DNA of 64,000 bases, taken from contig BAIF02000079.1 in NCBI GenBank assembly GCA_000509105.1, positions 36,080 through 100,079 of the forward strand, read 5' to 3'. This document shows, in pieces, positions 54,937 to 63,672 of the stretch. The DNA comes from Clostridiales bacterium VE202-21. GTDB lineage: Bacteria > Bacillota > Clostridia > Lachnospirales > Lachnospiraceae. The stretch's first letter is position 1. Each line of letters begins with the position of its first letter. The translations under genes were made by a program, and so were the position numbers. The notes under the pieces are model-generated. The model ran no database searches, was not told where the DNA came from, and saw only the letters and a list, made by a program, of their open reading frames with translations.

Positions 54937-55941
54937 ATGGCTAATAATACAACAAAAACGGCTGGCAGAAACAGGTCGGTAATTGACAGATTGGGAGGGC
55001 AGAAATTCATCGTTCTTCTGGTTGTAATTGCTTTATTCATCTTCTTCTGCGCACTCAGCCCGAATTTTAGAAAGTATACCACTTTTCTTAGTATACTGGA
55101 TTATTCATATTATATCACTTTGATGGCAATAGGGGTTGCGTTCCCGCTGATGACGGCAGGTGTTGACCTTTCCATTGGTACCGGGCTTATCTGTTACTCA
55201 CTGGTTGGCGGATACCTGATTACATTCCAGGGCTGGCCGACTTGGGCAGGAATCCTTGCAAGTATCGTATTCGGTATGGCAATCGGCGTTCTGAACGGAT
55301 GCCTCGTAGCATTAATGGATTTACCGCCGTTTCTGGCGACGCTCTGTACCTGTATGATTACAAGGGGACTTGGTTCCATTATCGTTGGAAGAGTCGGAAT
55401 CTCCTGGCCGGCAGCAGCTGCTGAGGGAGGATGGTTCAGAAGCATCTTCAAGATACAGGTGAACGATATGAACATTCCGATTGGTTTCCTGTGGATTATC
55501 ATCATCGTAATCATCATGACTTTTGTCCTGAATCATACAAAGATCGGACGCTATACACTGGCAATCGGAAGCAACAAAGAAGCAACCAGATTATCAGGGG
55601 TTAATGTTAAATTCTATCATATACTTACCTATGTGATTTCCGGATTCTTCGCAGGACTTGCAGCGATTTCCTATTCCGCTATTTTTGCAACGGTTCAGCC
55701 GGGAACAGGCGCCGGATTTGAGCTGGAGGCTATCGGCGGAGCGATCATCGGCGGAGTATCCATGTCTGGCGGTGCAGGAAGCATCACAGGAACGCTGGCT
55801 GGTGTATTTGTTATCTGTCTCTTGAAGACAGGTCTTCCGTTCATCGGGCTGACAGCAAACTGGCAGCAGATTATTACAGGTCTTGTTCTGATTGCGGCTG
55901 TACTTGTAGATATGCTCAAGAGGAAAAAAGACCAGGCATAA
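54937..55941 (+). CDS. CUT2 sugar ABC transporter permease
   Basis: A 334-residue permease, the second of this system, with GVDLSIGTGLICYS, GSNKEATRLSGVNV and GGVSMSGGAGS. It is similar to the permease at 52399, with which it probably forms a heteromeric channel. GGGAGG precedes the ATG. It is followed after 163 nt by the binding protein. Confidence 0.87.
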   Translation: MANNTTKTAGRNRSVIDRLGGQKFIVLLVVIALFIFFCALSPNFRKYTTFLSILDYSYYITLMAIGVAFPLMTAGVDLSIGTGLICYSLVGGYLITFQGWPTWAGILASIVFGMAIGVLNGCLVALMDLPPFLATLCTCMITRGLGSIIVGRVGISWPAAAAEGGWFRSIFKIQVNDMNIPIGFLWIIIIVIIMTFVLNHTKIGRYTLAIGSNKEATRLSGVNVKFYHILTYVISGFFAGLAAISYSAIFATVQPGTGAGFELEAIGGAIIGGVSMSGGAGSITGTLAGVFVICLLKTGLPFIGLTANWQQIITGLVLIAAVLVDMLKRKKDQA

Positions 55942-56104
55942 CCGAAGGAGCGGAAGTAACAGAAATAAAAAGTTTCAGTAATCAAATTTTCAGTAGTAAA
56001 CCTATTAGTGATAGATAGCAGCCAGTGCCGGTTCCGGTTGGGGACTGGAGACGGCAGAGGGGCTGTTACTATAAAAAACCATTTTATGTCAGGAGGACAA
56101 AAAT

Positions 56105-57250
56105 ATGAAAAAGAAAGTTTTAGCAGTATTACTTAGTGGATGCATGGTAGCAGGACTGCTTGCAGGCTGCGGCGGAAAGAAAGAGGAAGCAAGCGACAAA
56201 GCAGCTGGCACCGACACAAAGACTGAGGATACAAGCGAAGGTTCCGACAAAGGCGGCGGAGATTACAGCTTCGAAGTTATCGTTAAGAGCTTCCAGTCAT
56301 CATACTGGCAGGCAGCCGTACAGGGAATCAAACAGGCAGAAGAAGAACTGGGTGTTAAGACGAATACAACAGGACCAAACGCGGAGTCTGATATCGCTGA
56401 CCAGGTAAACATGCTGACCAGTGCAATCAATAAAAACCCAGATGGTATCGCTCTTGCAGCTTGTGACCAGAATTCAGTTCTGGACGCTCTGCAGACAGCA
56501 CTTGATAAAAAGATCCCGGTAGTTTGCTTCGATTCAGGTGTGCCGGATGCTCCGGAAGGATCTGTATACGCTACAGTTGTAACAAACAACGGCGCAGCAG
56601 GAGCTATTGCAGCTGATAAGATTTATGAAGCAGTAAAAGACAAAATTGCAAATGCTAAAAAACCAGTCAGAGTCGGAGAAGTTAATCAGGATGCAACATC
56701 TGCCAACATCACAGAGCGTGGTCTTGGATTCATCAACAGATTCAAAGAACTGGCTGAAAAAGACGGAAAGAAAGTTGCAGTTGTAGGAAATGACTACTTT
56801 GTAGGTAAAGTAGAAAACAATGGCGATGAGAAATCAGCAGATGTTATCATTGAAGTTGCAGTACCGGCTCAGACAACAGTTGAACTGTGTGCTACAGAGG
56901 CTTCTAACATCATGAACAAAGACGACACAATCGCTATGTTCGGTTCAAACCAGGTATCTGCAGAGGGTGTTCTGACAGCAAACCAGAACCTGAGCGTATT
57001 AGGAAGCGATCCTGAGAAAAACATTATCGCAGCTGGATTCGATGCTGGTTCTACGATCAAAGCGGCTGTTAAAGACGGAACATTACTTGGCGCTGTTACA
57101 CAGTCTCCTCTGATGCAGGGTAAATTATCAATCGAAACACTGTACAAGATCTGCGAAGGCGAAACAGTTGAAGATATCGAGACAGATGGTTACTGGTATG
57201 ATTCCACAAACATGGAAGAAGCAGACATCGCTCCAAACCTGTATGACTAA
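56105..57250 (+). CDS. CUT2 sugar-binding lipoprotein
   Basis: A 381-residue lipoprotein with lipobox LAGC at about residues 18-21 and an acidic linker (Asp/Glu/Lys-rich) before the type I binding domain. KNPDGIALAACDQNSVLDAL and VVCFDSGVPD are typical of the ribose/xylose/galactose class. The sugar is not identifiable by eye. It follows the permease after a 163-nt gap with a small hairpin, consistent with separate expression control. Confidence 0.87.
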   Translation: MKKKVLAVLLSGCMVAGLLAGCGGKKEEASDKAAGTDTKTEDTSEGSDKGGGDYSFEVIVKSFQSSYWQAAVQGIKQAEEELGVKTNTTGPNAESDIADQVNMLTSAINKNPDGIALAACDQNSVLDALQTALDKKIPVVCFDSGVPDAPEGSVYATVVTNNGAAGAIAADKIYEAVKDKIANAKKPVRVGEVNQDATSANITERGLGFINRFKELAEKDGKKVAVVGNDYFVGKVENNGDEKSADVIIEVAVPAQTTVELCATEASNIMNKDDTIAMFGSNQVSAEGVLTANQNLSVLGSDPEKNIIAAGFDAGSTIKAAVKDGTLLGAVTQSPLMQGKLSIETLYKICEGETVEDIETDGYWYDSTNMEEADIAPNLYD

Positions 57251-57289
57251 TTCATAAAGATATAGTTGAATAAACTATAGTGATTCAGG

Positions 57290-57319
57290 AGGAACCGGGA
57301 GTGTCCCGGTTCCTTTTTT
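57290..57319 (+). terminator. terminator of the sugar ABC operon
   Basis: A perfect 11-bp stem AGGAACCGGGA/TCCCGGTTCCT with loop GTG and a T-run. Confidence 0.85.
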
Positions 57320-57389
57320 CTAAAACGCATCCCGCATAAGGAAAGGTAAGTAGATTGAGATCAGAAAGAAAAAGCGCAGGAGGAAATAT

Positions 57390-57830
57390 ATGCTTCAGGG
57401 TATAGAAACTGTCTTTGATAATAAGGAAAAGATGCTGGGACATCTGAAAAAGAAGTCCTATGAAAAGAATACGGCTGAATTTCTTGAAAGGAACGGCCAT
57501 TATTTTCAGGAAATGGCAGAGTATGTCGCTCGGGCTGAGGACAAAGAAGCTGCCGCCAGGGAAATTGGGGAATGCCTGGTGAAGGCAGTGAATGATCACT
57601 TTTCTAATAAGAAGGGAAAGATTGACTCCCGTACGCAGGTAGATTTGAATTTCTTTATGATCTACTATGTTTTTCCGTCAGTTCTGGGGCTGGAAGGGGA
57701 TGACTCAAACCTGATTGCAGAGGGGATCTGCCAGGTATGGGGAAAGAGTTTTAAAGAGAGTAAAATTAAGTATACGGATTATGACTCATTATATCAGTCA
57801 TTCCGGGAAAAGATTTTTGGTATTTTCTAA
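57390..57830 (+). CDS. small helical protein of unknown function
   Basis: A 146-residue, mainly helical protein with charged heptad-like stretches (EKMLGHLKKKSYEKNTAEFLE; ARAEDKEAAAREIGECL). There is no signal peptide, membrane helix or recognised domain. Start has GGAGGAA upstream. It sits between a terminator and a convergent AraC gene and could be an independent gene rather than part of the sugar operon. Confidence 0.65.
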   Translation: MLQGIETVFDNKEKMLGHLKKKSYEKNTAEFLERNGHYFQEMAEYVARAEDKEAAAREIGECLVKAVNDHFSNKKGKIDSRTQVDLNFFMIYYVFPSVLGLEGDDSNLIAEGICQVWGKSFKESKIKYTDYDSLYQSFREKIFGIF

Positions 57831-57918
57831 ATATCTATTGGCTTATGGCATTGAGAAGCCTGGTATGCGGCAGAGAAGGTTACTGCGGATCGTAATATAT
57901 GGAAGAAAGACAGAGTTT

Positions 57919-57947
57919 GGAACGCGCGTGGATGCAGCGTTCCTTTT
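57919..57947. terminator. terminator between convergent genes
   Basis: GGAACGC (57919-57925) and GCGTTCC (57937-57943) followed by TTTTCTC. It serves the small helical protein gene and possibly the convergent AraC gene. Confidence 0.7.
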
Positions 57948-57978
57948 CTCTTTGCAGGAAGTTTTAACTGGATGGCGT

Positions 57979-58848
57979 TTACATACACTGCCTGTAAGCC
58001 AGCGGATTCATCTGTACCTGTTTTTTAAAGCAGCGTATAAAGGTACTGGCAGACTGAAAGCCGACCTGTTCCGCAATATCTGCAATTTTCAAATCTGTAT
58101 TGATCAGCAGGTCCTTTGCCTTATTAATCCGATATGTAAGGAGCGTCTCATGAATGGTCGTCCCGGTATTCGTCTTGTAAAGCCTGGAAAGGTAATTTAC
58201 ATTCAGATGAACATGTTCTGCGATATCATCTAGTGATATCGCACTCTGATAATTCTTAAAAATAAATTGATCCACAGCCTTAAGGGTTTCTTTCGTGGAA
58301 TCATCAATCCTCTTTTCCGATGCATTACAATTTAACAAGATGTCAGTTAAAAGATCGGTTATAATCTTGTTTTGGATAAAACTGGAGCGTATGCCGGCGA
58401 TAAAAGAAATATTGATGTTATGCTCTATACAGGTGCGGATATTATCCGTACTTTTAAAATGCAGTACGCGGAATTCAGGTGCGGATATCATCGTATAGTA
58501 GGTTTCCGCCGCTTTTCCAGCAAACCTTAGATAATAAAGCTCCCATGTATCATCCTTTGTCCGGTAGGAATGTGGGATATCACAGTCGATCAGCACCACA
58601 GAATTGGCATCCAGGGTATAAGTTTTATTATAAATATCTAAAAGACCGCACCCCCTGATTGTATAGATAATCAGATAACCTTCTAACACACGGTTTACAG
58701 TGTAATAGTTCTGATTACAGAAAAAATGTCCGGAGCAGTAAGAGAAAAAAGGCATGCTGTCCGTTTTTTCAGAAAAATAAAAAATGGTGCTGTAGGAATC
58801 CTCACTGATGTCCAGGTTATATTCTCTGTTTGCTTCTTTTACATTCAT
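57979..58848 (-). CDS. AraC family transcriptional regulator
   Basis: A 289-residue regulator. Cupin sensor domain in the N-terminal half (YLIIYTIRGCGLLDIYNK, SVVLIDCDIPHSY), AraC HTH pair in the C-terminal third (ISLDDIAEHVHLNVNYLSRLYK, IADIAEQVGFQSASTFIRCFKK). Start 58848 has AGGAGG 8 nt upstream. Divergent from the third sugar ABC operon at 59076 across 227 nt, so it is the probable local activator. Confidence 0.88.
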   Translation of the reverse strand: MNVKEANREYNLDISEDSYSTIFYFSEKTDSMPFFSYCSGHFFCNQNYYTVNRVLEGYLIIYTIRGCGLLDIYNKTYTLDANSVVLIDCDIPHSYRTKDDTWELYYLRFAGKAAETYYTMISAPEFRVLHFKSTDNIRTCIEHNINISFIAGIRSSFIQNKIITDLLTDILLNCNASEKRIDDSTKETLKAVDQFIFKNYQSAISLDDIAEHVHLNVNYLSRLYKTNTGTTIHETLLTYRINKAKDLLINTDLKIADIAEQVGFQSASTFIRCFKKQVQMNPLAYRQCM

Positions 58849-58996
58849 GGTACATCCTCCTGTTCTCTTTTTTTGAGTCTAGCACGTTTATGTGCAGAAT
58901 GCCATAAAAAGCAGAAAAAAAGCTAATCGAACTATGCAATAGGTCAAAAAATGAGTCCTTAAAGTCAAAATATAGCAATGATTTACATGAAGAAGT

Positions 58997-59040
58997 GTGA
59001 TAATATCTTGCCATGAAAACGAAAACACACAATCGATTGT
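58997..59040 (+). promoter_or_regulatory. regulatory region of the third sugar ABC operon
   Basis: An extended -10 element TGTGATAAT lies at 58997-59005. A near-perfect CcpA cre site TGAAAACGAAAACA (13 of 14 against TGWAANCGNTNWCA) is at 59014-59027. A perfect 12-nt palindrome ACAATCGATTGT is at 59029-59040, the likely site of a local regulator. The set suggests activation by the sugar and glucose repression. Confidence 0.5.
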
Positions 59041-59075
59041 AAACGGTTTTCAAAAAAATTACAGGAGGAAATTTT

Positions 59076-60066
59076 ATGAAAAACAGAAAAAAGTGGATTT
59101 CAGTCATTTGCAGTATCGTGATGGTGGCCGGGTTGGCTGCTTGTGGGGCAAAAGATCCGGGAACAGAAGATAAGGGAAAAGAGACCGATGGGGAAAAAGA
59201 AAAGTTTAAGGTGGCATTTGCCAGTCTGTGCGAGGACAATGACTTTGGAATCTCATCAAAAGAGAGCTTTGTAAAAGAAGCGGAGGCAATGGGGTGGGAG
59301 CTTGTAATTCTGAATAACAATTATGACGGAGCTACGGCAATTCAGAATATGGATACGGTACTGACCCAGGAGTGCGATGGTTTTGTCAATTTCCAGGTTG
59401 ACGCAGGGGTTGCACAGACAATCGCCGATATGGCGACAGAGGCAGAACTTCCAATGATTACCGTGGACTGCCCGCATCCCGGTATCCCGTTTTTCGGAGC
59501 GAACAATAAGGAAGCAGCTGATCGTCGGAAATGCACTGGGCGAAAAAGCGGTGGATACATGGGAAGGCAAGACCGATCTGATTGTACTATGCGGCGCTCC
59601 GGGTTCCGGGGAAGTGGTAGATCTTAGGATGCAGGGAATTGCCACGGGAATCAAGGAAACATTAAAAAACGAAGATATTGAAGTTCTTGAACTGGATGGA
59701 AAGAGCGAGATTGAGACATCCCAGAAGGTTATAGCGGATGTGCTGACAGCCAATCCGGATAAGAAACATATCCTGATTGGATGCCTGAATGACCAGAGTG
59801 CACTTGGCGCATATAATGCAGTCGAAGCGGCGGGACGGGAATCTGATGTATACATAGGAAGCCATGGGTGTGACGCTCCGGCGATTGAAAACCTGAAAAA
59901 CAAAGAAGAGAACTGCTGGATTGGAAGTGTTGCATATTTCCCGGAACGTTACGGCGAATATCTTGTACCTCTGATGGATGATCTGCTTCATGGCAAAGAG
60001 ATTCCAGAAGAGAGTTTTCCGGACCATGTATTTATCGATAAATCCAACATTGACGAGTATTATTAA
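59076..60066 (+). pseudogene. CUT2 sugar-binding lipoprotein, frameshifted in this sequence
   Basis: Restored length is about 330 residues: lipobox LAAC near residues 19-22, then the type I binding domain (CEDNDFGISSKESFVKEA; VNFQVDAGVAQTI; SHGCDAPAIENLKN). The frame breaks at about 59519. The first frame reads NNKEAADRRKC, and the second reads LIVGNALGEKAVDTW. The family pattern NNxEAGxxAGxxLG is recovered by adding two bases (GC) to GCAGCTG, or by removing one. AGGAGG precedes the ATG. First gene of the third ABC operon. Confidence 0.83.
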
Positions 60067-60084
60067 GCCCGGGGAGGTGGGAAT

Positions 60085-61578
60085 ATGGATAAGGAGCAGA
60101 CCTTATTAGAGATGAAAGGCATTACAAAGGTATTCCCCGGCGTGAAAGCATTGGATAACGTGGATCTGGAAGTAAAAAAAGGTGAGGTACTGGCCCTGCT
60201 CGGTGAAAACGGAGCAGGGAAGTCCACCCTCCTGAAGATATTGTCCGGCGCCTACCAAAAAGACGAAGGAGAGATCTACATTGAGGGGCGGAAGTGCACC
60301 ATAGACAACCCTTCGGATGCGTACAACCTGGGAATCCGGATTATTTATCAGGAATTAAACTATATTCCGGACCTTTCCGTGGCAGAGAACATTTTCCAGG
60401 GAAATCTTTATTATAATAAGTTCCATTTAGTGGATTGGAAGAAAACAAATGCAGAGGCCGGGAAACTACTGGAAAAAGTGGGGCTGCATATCGATGTGAC
60501 CCGCCCCATCGGGGAGCTGTCGGTTATGGAAAAGCAGTTGATCGAAGTGGCAAAGGCACTCAGTACGGAAATGAAAATTCTGATCATGGACGAACCTACT
60601 TCTTCTCTGAATGAAAAGGAAGTAACCAGTCTTGTGAAGCTGGTCAGGGAGATTGCGGCAAAAGGGATCGGCGTAATCTTTATATCCCACAGACTGGAAG
60701 AACTGTATCTGGTGGCGGACAGGATCACCATTATGAGAGACGGCCAGTACATAGGCACAGAGGATATGAAAAGTGTTTCAAGAGAGCAGCTGATCCGGAT
60801 GATGGTGGGCCGGGAAATGAAGGATATGTTTGTAAAGGAAGCGGCCAAACCGGGAGAAATTGTCTTTGAGGCGAAGGGAATTACAACAAAAGCAGTCACA
60901 GATATTACCCTGCAGGTGAAATCAGGAGAAATCCTTGGAATCTATGGACTGATGGGCGCGGGAAGAGAAGAGATGGCGGAAAAATTTTTCGGCCTGCACC
61001 ATATTACATCAGGGAGCCTGTTTATGAAAGGAAACCAAATTAAAGTGGATCATCCCAGAGAAGCAATTGCGCATGGAATCGCCTATGTGCCGGCAGAAAG
61101 AAAGAGCGGCTCTCTGATTCTGATACAGACGGTTCGTGAGAATACGACAATGGCATCACTGGACAAGATTACGAAAAATGGAATCATCAGCCGGTCAGAA
61201 GAAAGCCGGATTACAAAGAAATGGATTGAAAAGTTTGGGATCAAGACGCCTACAGGGGAGACCGTCATAGAAAACTTAAGCGGAGGCAACCAGCAGAAGG
61301 TGGTCATGGGGCGGTGGATGGAAATTAACCCCCGGCTTCTGATTCTGAATGACCCCACACGGGGCGTAGATGTGGGAGCCAAATCCGAGATTTATAAAAT
61401 CATTGACGAGCTGTGCAGGGCAGGAACCGCAATCATTATGATCTCTTCGGACATGTCGGAATTACTGTCCATGTCAGACCGGGTGGCGGCTATGTCGGAA
61501 GGAAGAATCTGCGGGGAGCTGTCCAGGCAGGAAGTAACACAGGAAAAATTAATGGAATTAGTAGTAGGAGGGAAATAG
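60085..61578 (+). CDS. CUT2 sugar ABC transporter ATPase
   Basis: A 497-residue duplicated ATPase. GENGAGKST near residue 40, MDEPTSSLN near 170, second half LSGGNQQKVVMGRW. The second Walker B is degenerate: LILNDPTRGVD, with Asn-Asp in place of the usual Asp-Glu, so the catalytic Glu of one ATP site is missing, as is common in this class. GGGAGG precedes the ATG. Confidence 0.9.
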   Translation: MDKEQTLLEMKGITKVFPGVKALDNVDLEVKKGEVLALLGENGAGKSTLLKILSGAYQKDEGEIYIEGRKCTIDNPSDAYNLGIRIIYQELNYIPDLSVAENIFQGNLYYNKFHLVDWKKTNAEAGKLLEKVGLHIDVTRPIGELSVMEKQLIEVAKALSTEMKILIMDEPTSSLNEKEVTSLVKLVREIAAKGIGVIFISHRLEELYLVADRITIMRDGQYIGTEDMKSVSREQLIRMMVGREMKDMFVKEAAKPGEIVFEAKGITTKAVTDITLQVKSGEILGIYGLMGAGREEMAEKFFGLHHITSGSLFMKGNQIKVDHPREAIAHGIAYVPAERKSGSLILIQTVRENTTMASLDKITKNGIISRSEESRITKKWIEKFGIKTPTGETVIENLSGGNQQKVVMGRWMEINPRLLILNDPTRGVDVGAKSEIYKIIDELCRAGTAIIMISSDMSELLSMSDRVAAMSEGRICGELSRQEVTQEKLMELVVGGK

Positions 61579-61579
61579 G

Positions 61580-62533
61580 GTGTTGAAACAGACGAAAGTT
61601 AAAAAGAAATTGACGACAGAGGTAGCCCTCTTAATTGTCCTGGTAATTATGCTTATTGTGTTCAGTATATTGTCCCCCTATTTCTTTTCTCTGTCCAACT
61701 TCATGAAGGTAGGTCTTTATACGGCCCAGATGGGAGTTATGGCAGGAGGGATGACGCTGGTTCTGCTCTCAGGCGGGATCGACGTATCCGTAGGGTCGGT
61801 GATGGCGCTGGTCGGAATCATAGCGGGCCTCATTATGCAGTCGGGAGGCAATACGTTCCTTGCAGTGGCAGCCGGGATTCTTGCGGGAGGTGTCTGCGGG
61901 CTGGCGAACGGGATGATTATCACAAAAGGACATGTGAATGCGTTTATAACGACATTGGGCACGATGACAATCATACGCGGTCTGGCACAGATATTTTCGG
62001 GAGGAAAGACAATCCTGATCCAGAATACTGCGTACAATGCAATTGGCAGAAAGTATATATTGGGAATTCTGCCGCTGCCCGTATTGATTATGATTGTGGT
62101 ATTTATGCTGTTTTGGTTTATTCTGAAATATACAAAGTTCGGCCGTCAGGTCTATTCCATAGGTGGAAATGAAAAATCGGCATATCTGTCCGGAATTAAA
62201 GTAGTTCCTACCTACCTGTGGATCTATATTATCATGGGATTTTGTGCAGGTATATCAGGAATAATGCTGTCTGCACAGTCGGGCGCAGGAATTCCCAGCG
62301 CCGCGGCAGAGATCAACATGGAGACCATATCAGCCGTCATACTGGGGGGGACCAGCCTGTCGGGAGGAAAAGGCAAACTGATCGGAACCGTGATGGGAGT
62401 ATTAATACTGGCCATATTATCAAATGGCCTGAACCTGCTCTCCGTGCCATCCTTCTACCAGGAGGTAATCAGAGGTGTTGTACTGATTATGGCAGTGATT
62501 TTTGACATGATGAAGGAACGGAAGAAAGACTAA
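61580..62533 (+). CDS. CUT2 sugar ABC transporter permease
   Basis: A 317-residue permease with GGIDVSVGSVMAL near residue 71, SIGGNEKSAYLSGIKV near 195 and GGTSLSGGKGK near 257. GTG start one nt after the ATPase stop, with AGGAGGG upstream. It appears to be the only permease of this system, unlike the other two ABC systems in the window, so it probably works as a homodimer. Confidence 0.87.
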   Translation: MLKQTKVKKKLTTEVALLIVLVIMLIVFSILSPYFFSLSNFMKVGLYTAQMGVMAGGMTLVLLSGGIDVSVGSVMALVGIIAGLIMQSGGNTFLAVAAGILAGGVCGLANGMIITKGHVNAFITTLGTMTIIRGLAQIFSGGKTILIQNTAYNAIGRKYILGILPLPVLIMIVVFMLFWFILKYTKFGRQVYSIGGNEKSAYLSGIKVVPTYLWIYIIMGFCAGISGIMLSAQSGAGIPSAAAEINMETISAVILGGTSLSGGKGKLIGTVMGVLILAILSNGLNLLSVPSFYQEVIRGVVLIMAVIFDMMKERKKD

Positions 62534-62555
62534 TAGAAGAAGGTGAGGAAAAAAT

Positions 62556-63659
62556 ATGAATTCAAGAGAAAGAGTAATGCGCGCATGGAAGCTGAAGGAA
62601 GGAATGCCGGACAGGATTCCGATACAATTTGATTTATGCAGGAGCCTTCAGGATCATTTTGCACAGGAGCTGGGGGTGGAGTCCAGGTATACGGACAACA
62701 TATTTGAAGACGTGACCTATCGGATCAGCGGCAATGAAGTGCGGCTGGCCATGGGAAGCGACCTGGTGATTGTCGGAGCGAGTGAGGCCGCAGAGTTCAC
62801 AAAAGTAATTGAAGCAGACGGAACCTGGTACAATGAATACCACCAAAAGTTGAAGCAGGGCCCTCTTTACGTAGAAACGGTAGAATTTCCCCTTGCGGAA
62901 GCCGAGACAAGAGAGGACATCGACGCATTTGAGTGGCCTGATCCACACGACCCAAGCAGATATATTGATGCGGAATACTATGTGAAGAGATATAAAGACG
63001 AGTATTTGGTGATCGGGGATATTGAGGTCACAATCCTGTCCCTGGCACAGCAGTTAGTCGGCATGGAGAAGCTTCTTGTGGATATGGCCATGGAAGAGGA
63101 ATATGTGGAATACCTGTTTGGAAAATGTGCAGAGTTCCAGACCGAAATAGGAAAAGAACTGATACGCCGTGGAGTCGATGCTATCTGGGTGGGAGATGAC
63201 TTTGGTTCCCAGACCAGTCTTCTGTTTTCCCCGGATATGTTCAGAAAGATGCTGAAACCATATTATGTGCAGATGATAAAAGAATTGAAAAAAGAGAGAG
63301 AAGATATCCTCTGCATACTTCACTGTGACGGTGCTGTAAAACTGCTTCTGCATGATATCAAGGAAATTGGATTCGATGTATTTAATCCGGTACAGCCCGG
63401 AGTACCGGGACATTCCCCGAAAGAGCTGAAAGATGAATTTGAAGATCTACTCTGCTTCTGGGGGGCAATTGACCAGCAGTATCTATTGCCAAACGGTACA
63501 GATGAAGAGGTTGAGGCAGATATCAAAGAAAAGTGTGAAGTGTTGGGACGAAACGGAGGTTATGTCATCTCGCCGGCCCATATTATACAGGTCGATGTCA
63601 CGCCTGAGCGGGTGAAGTTTTTTATAGAAAAAGCAAAACAATATGGCAGATATGAATAA
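62556..63659 (+). CDS. uroporphyrinogen decarboxylase superfamily protein
   Basis: A 367-residue TIM-barrel protein of the URO-D/MtaA/CmuA superfamily. WVGDDFGSQTSLLFSPDMFRKML near residue 210, ILCILHCDGAVKLL near 250 with a possible zinc Cys/His, and FNPVQPGVPG with FWGAIDQQYLLP. The family includes corrinoid methyltransferases as well as true decarboxylases; no other haem genes are nearby. It follows the sugar permease by 22 nt and precedes a mutarotase-like gene, so a role in metabolism of the imported compound is likely. Its function is not known to me. Confidence 0.75.
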   Translation: MNSRERVMRAWKLKEGMPDRIPIQFDLCRSLQDHFAQELGVESRYTDNIFEDVTYRISGNEVRLAMGSDLVIVGASEAAEFTKVIEADGTWYNEYHQKLKQGPLYVETVEFPLAEAETREDIDAFEWPDPHDPSRYIDAEYYVKRYKDEYLVIGDIEVTILSLAQQLVGMEKLLVDMAMEEEYVEYLFGKCAEFQTEIGKELIRRGVDAIWVGDDFGSQTSLLFSPDMFRKMLKPYYVQMIKELKKEREDILCILHCDGAVKLLLHDIKEIGFDVFNPVQPGVPGHSPKELKDEFEDLLCFWGAIDQQYLLPNGTDEEVEADIKEKCEVLGRNGGYVISPAHIIQVDVTPERVKFFIEKAKQYGRYE

Positions 63660-63672
63660 GGAGGAACAAAGT

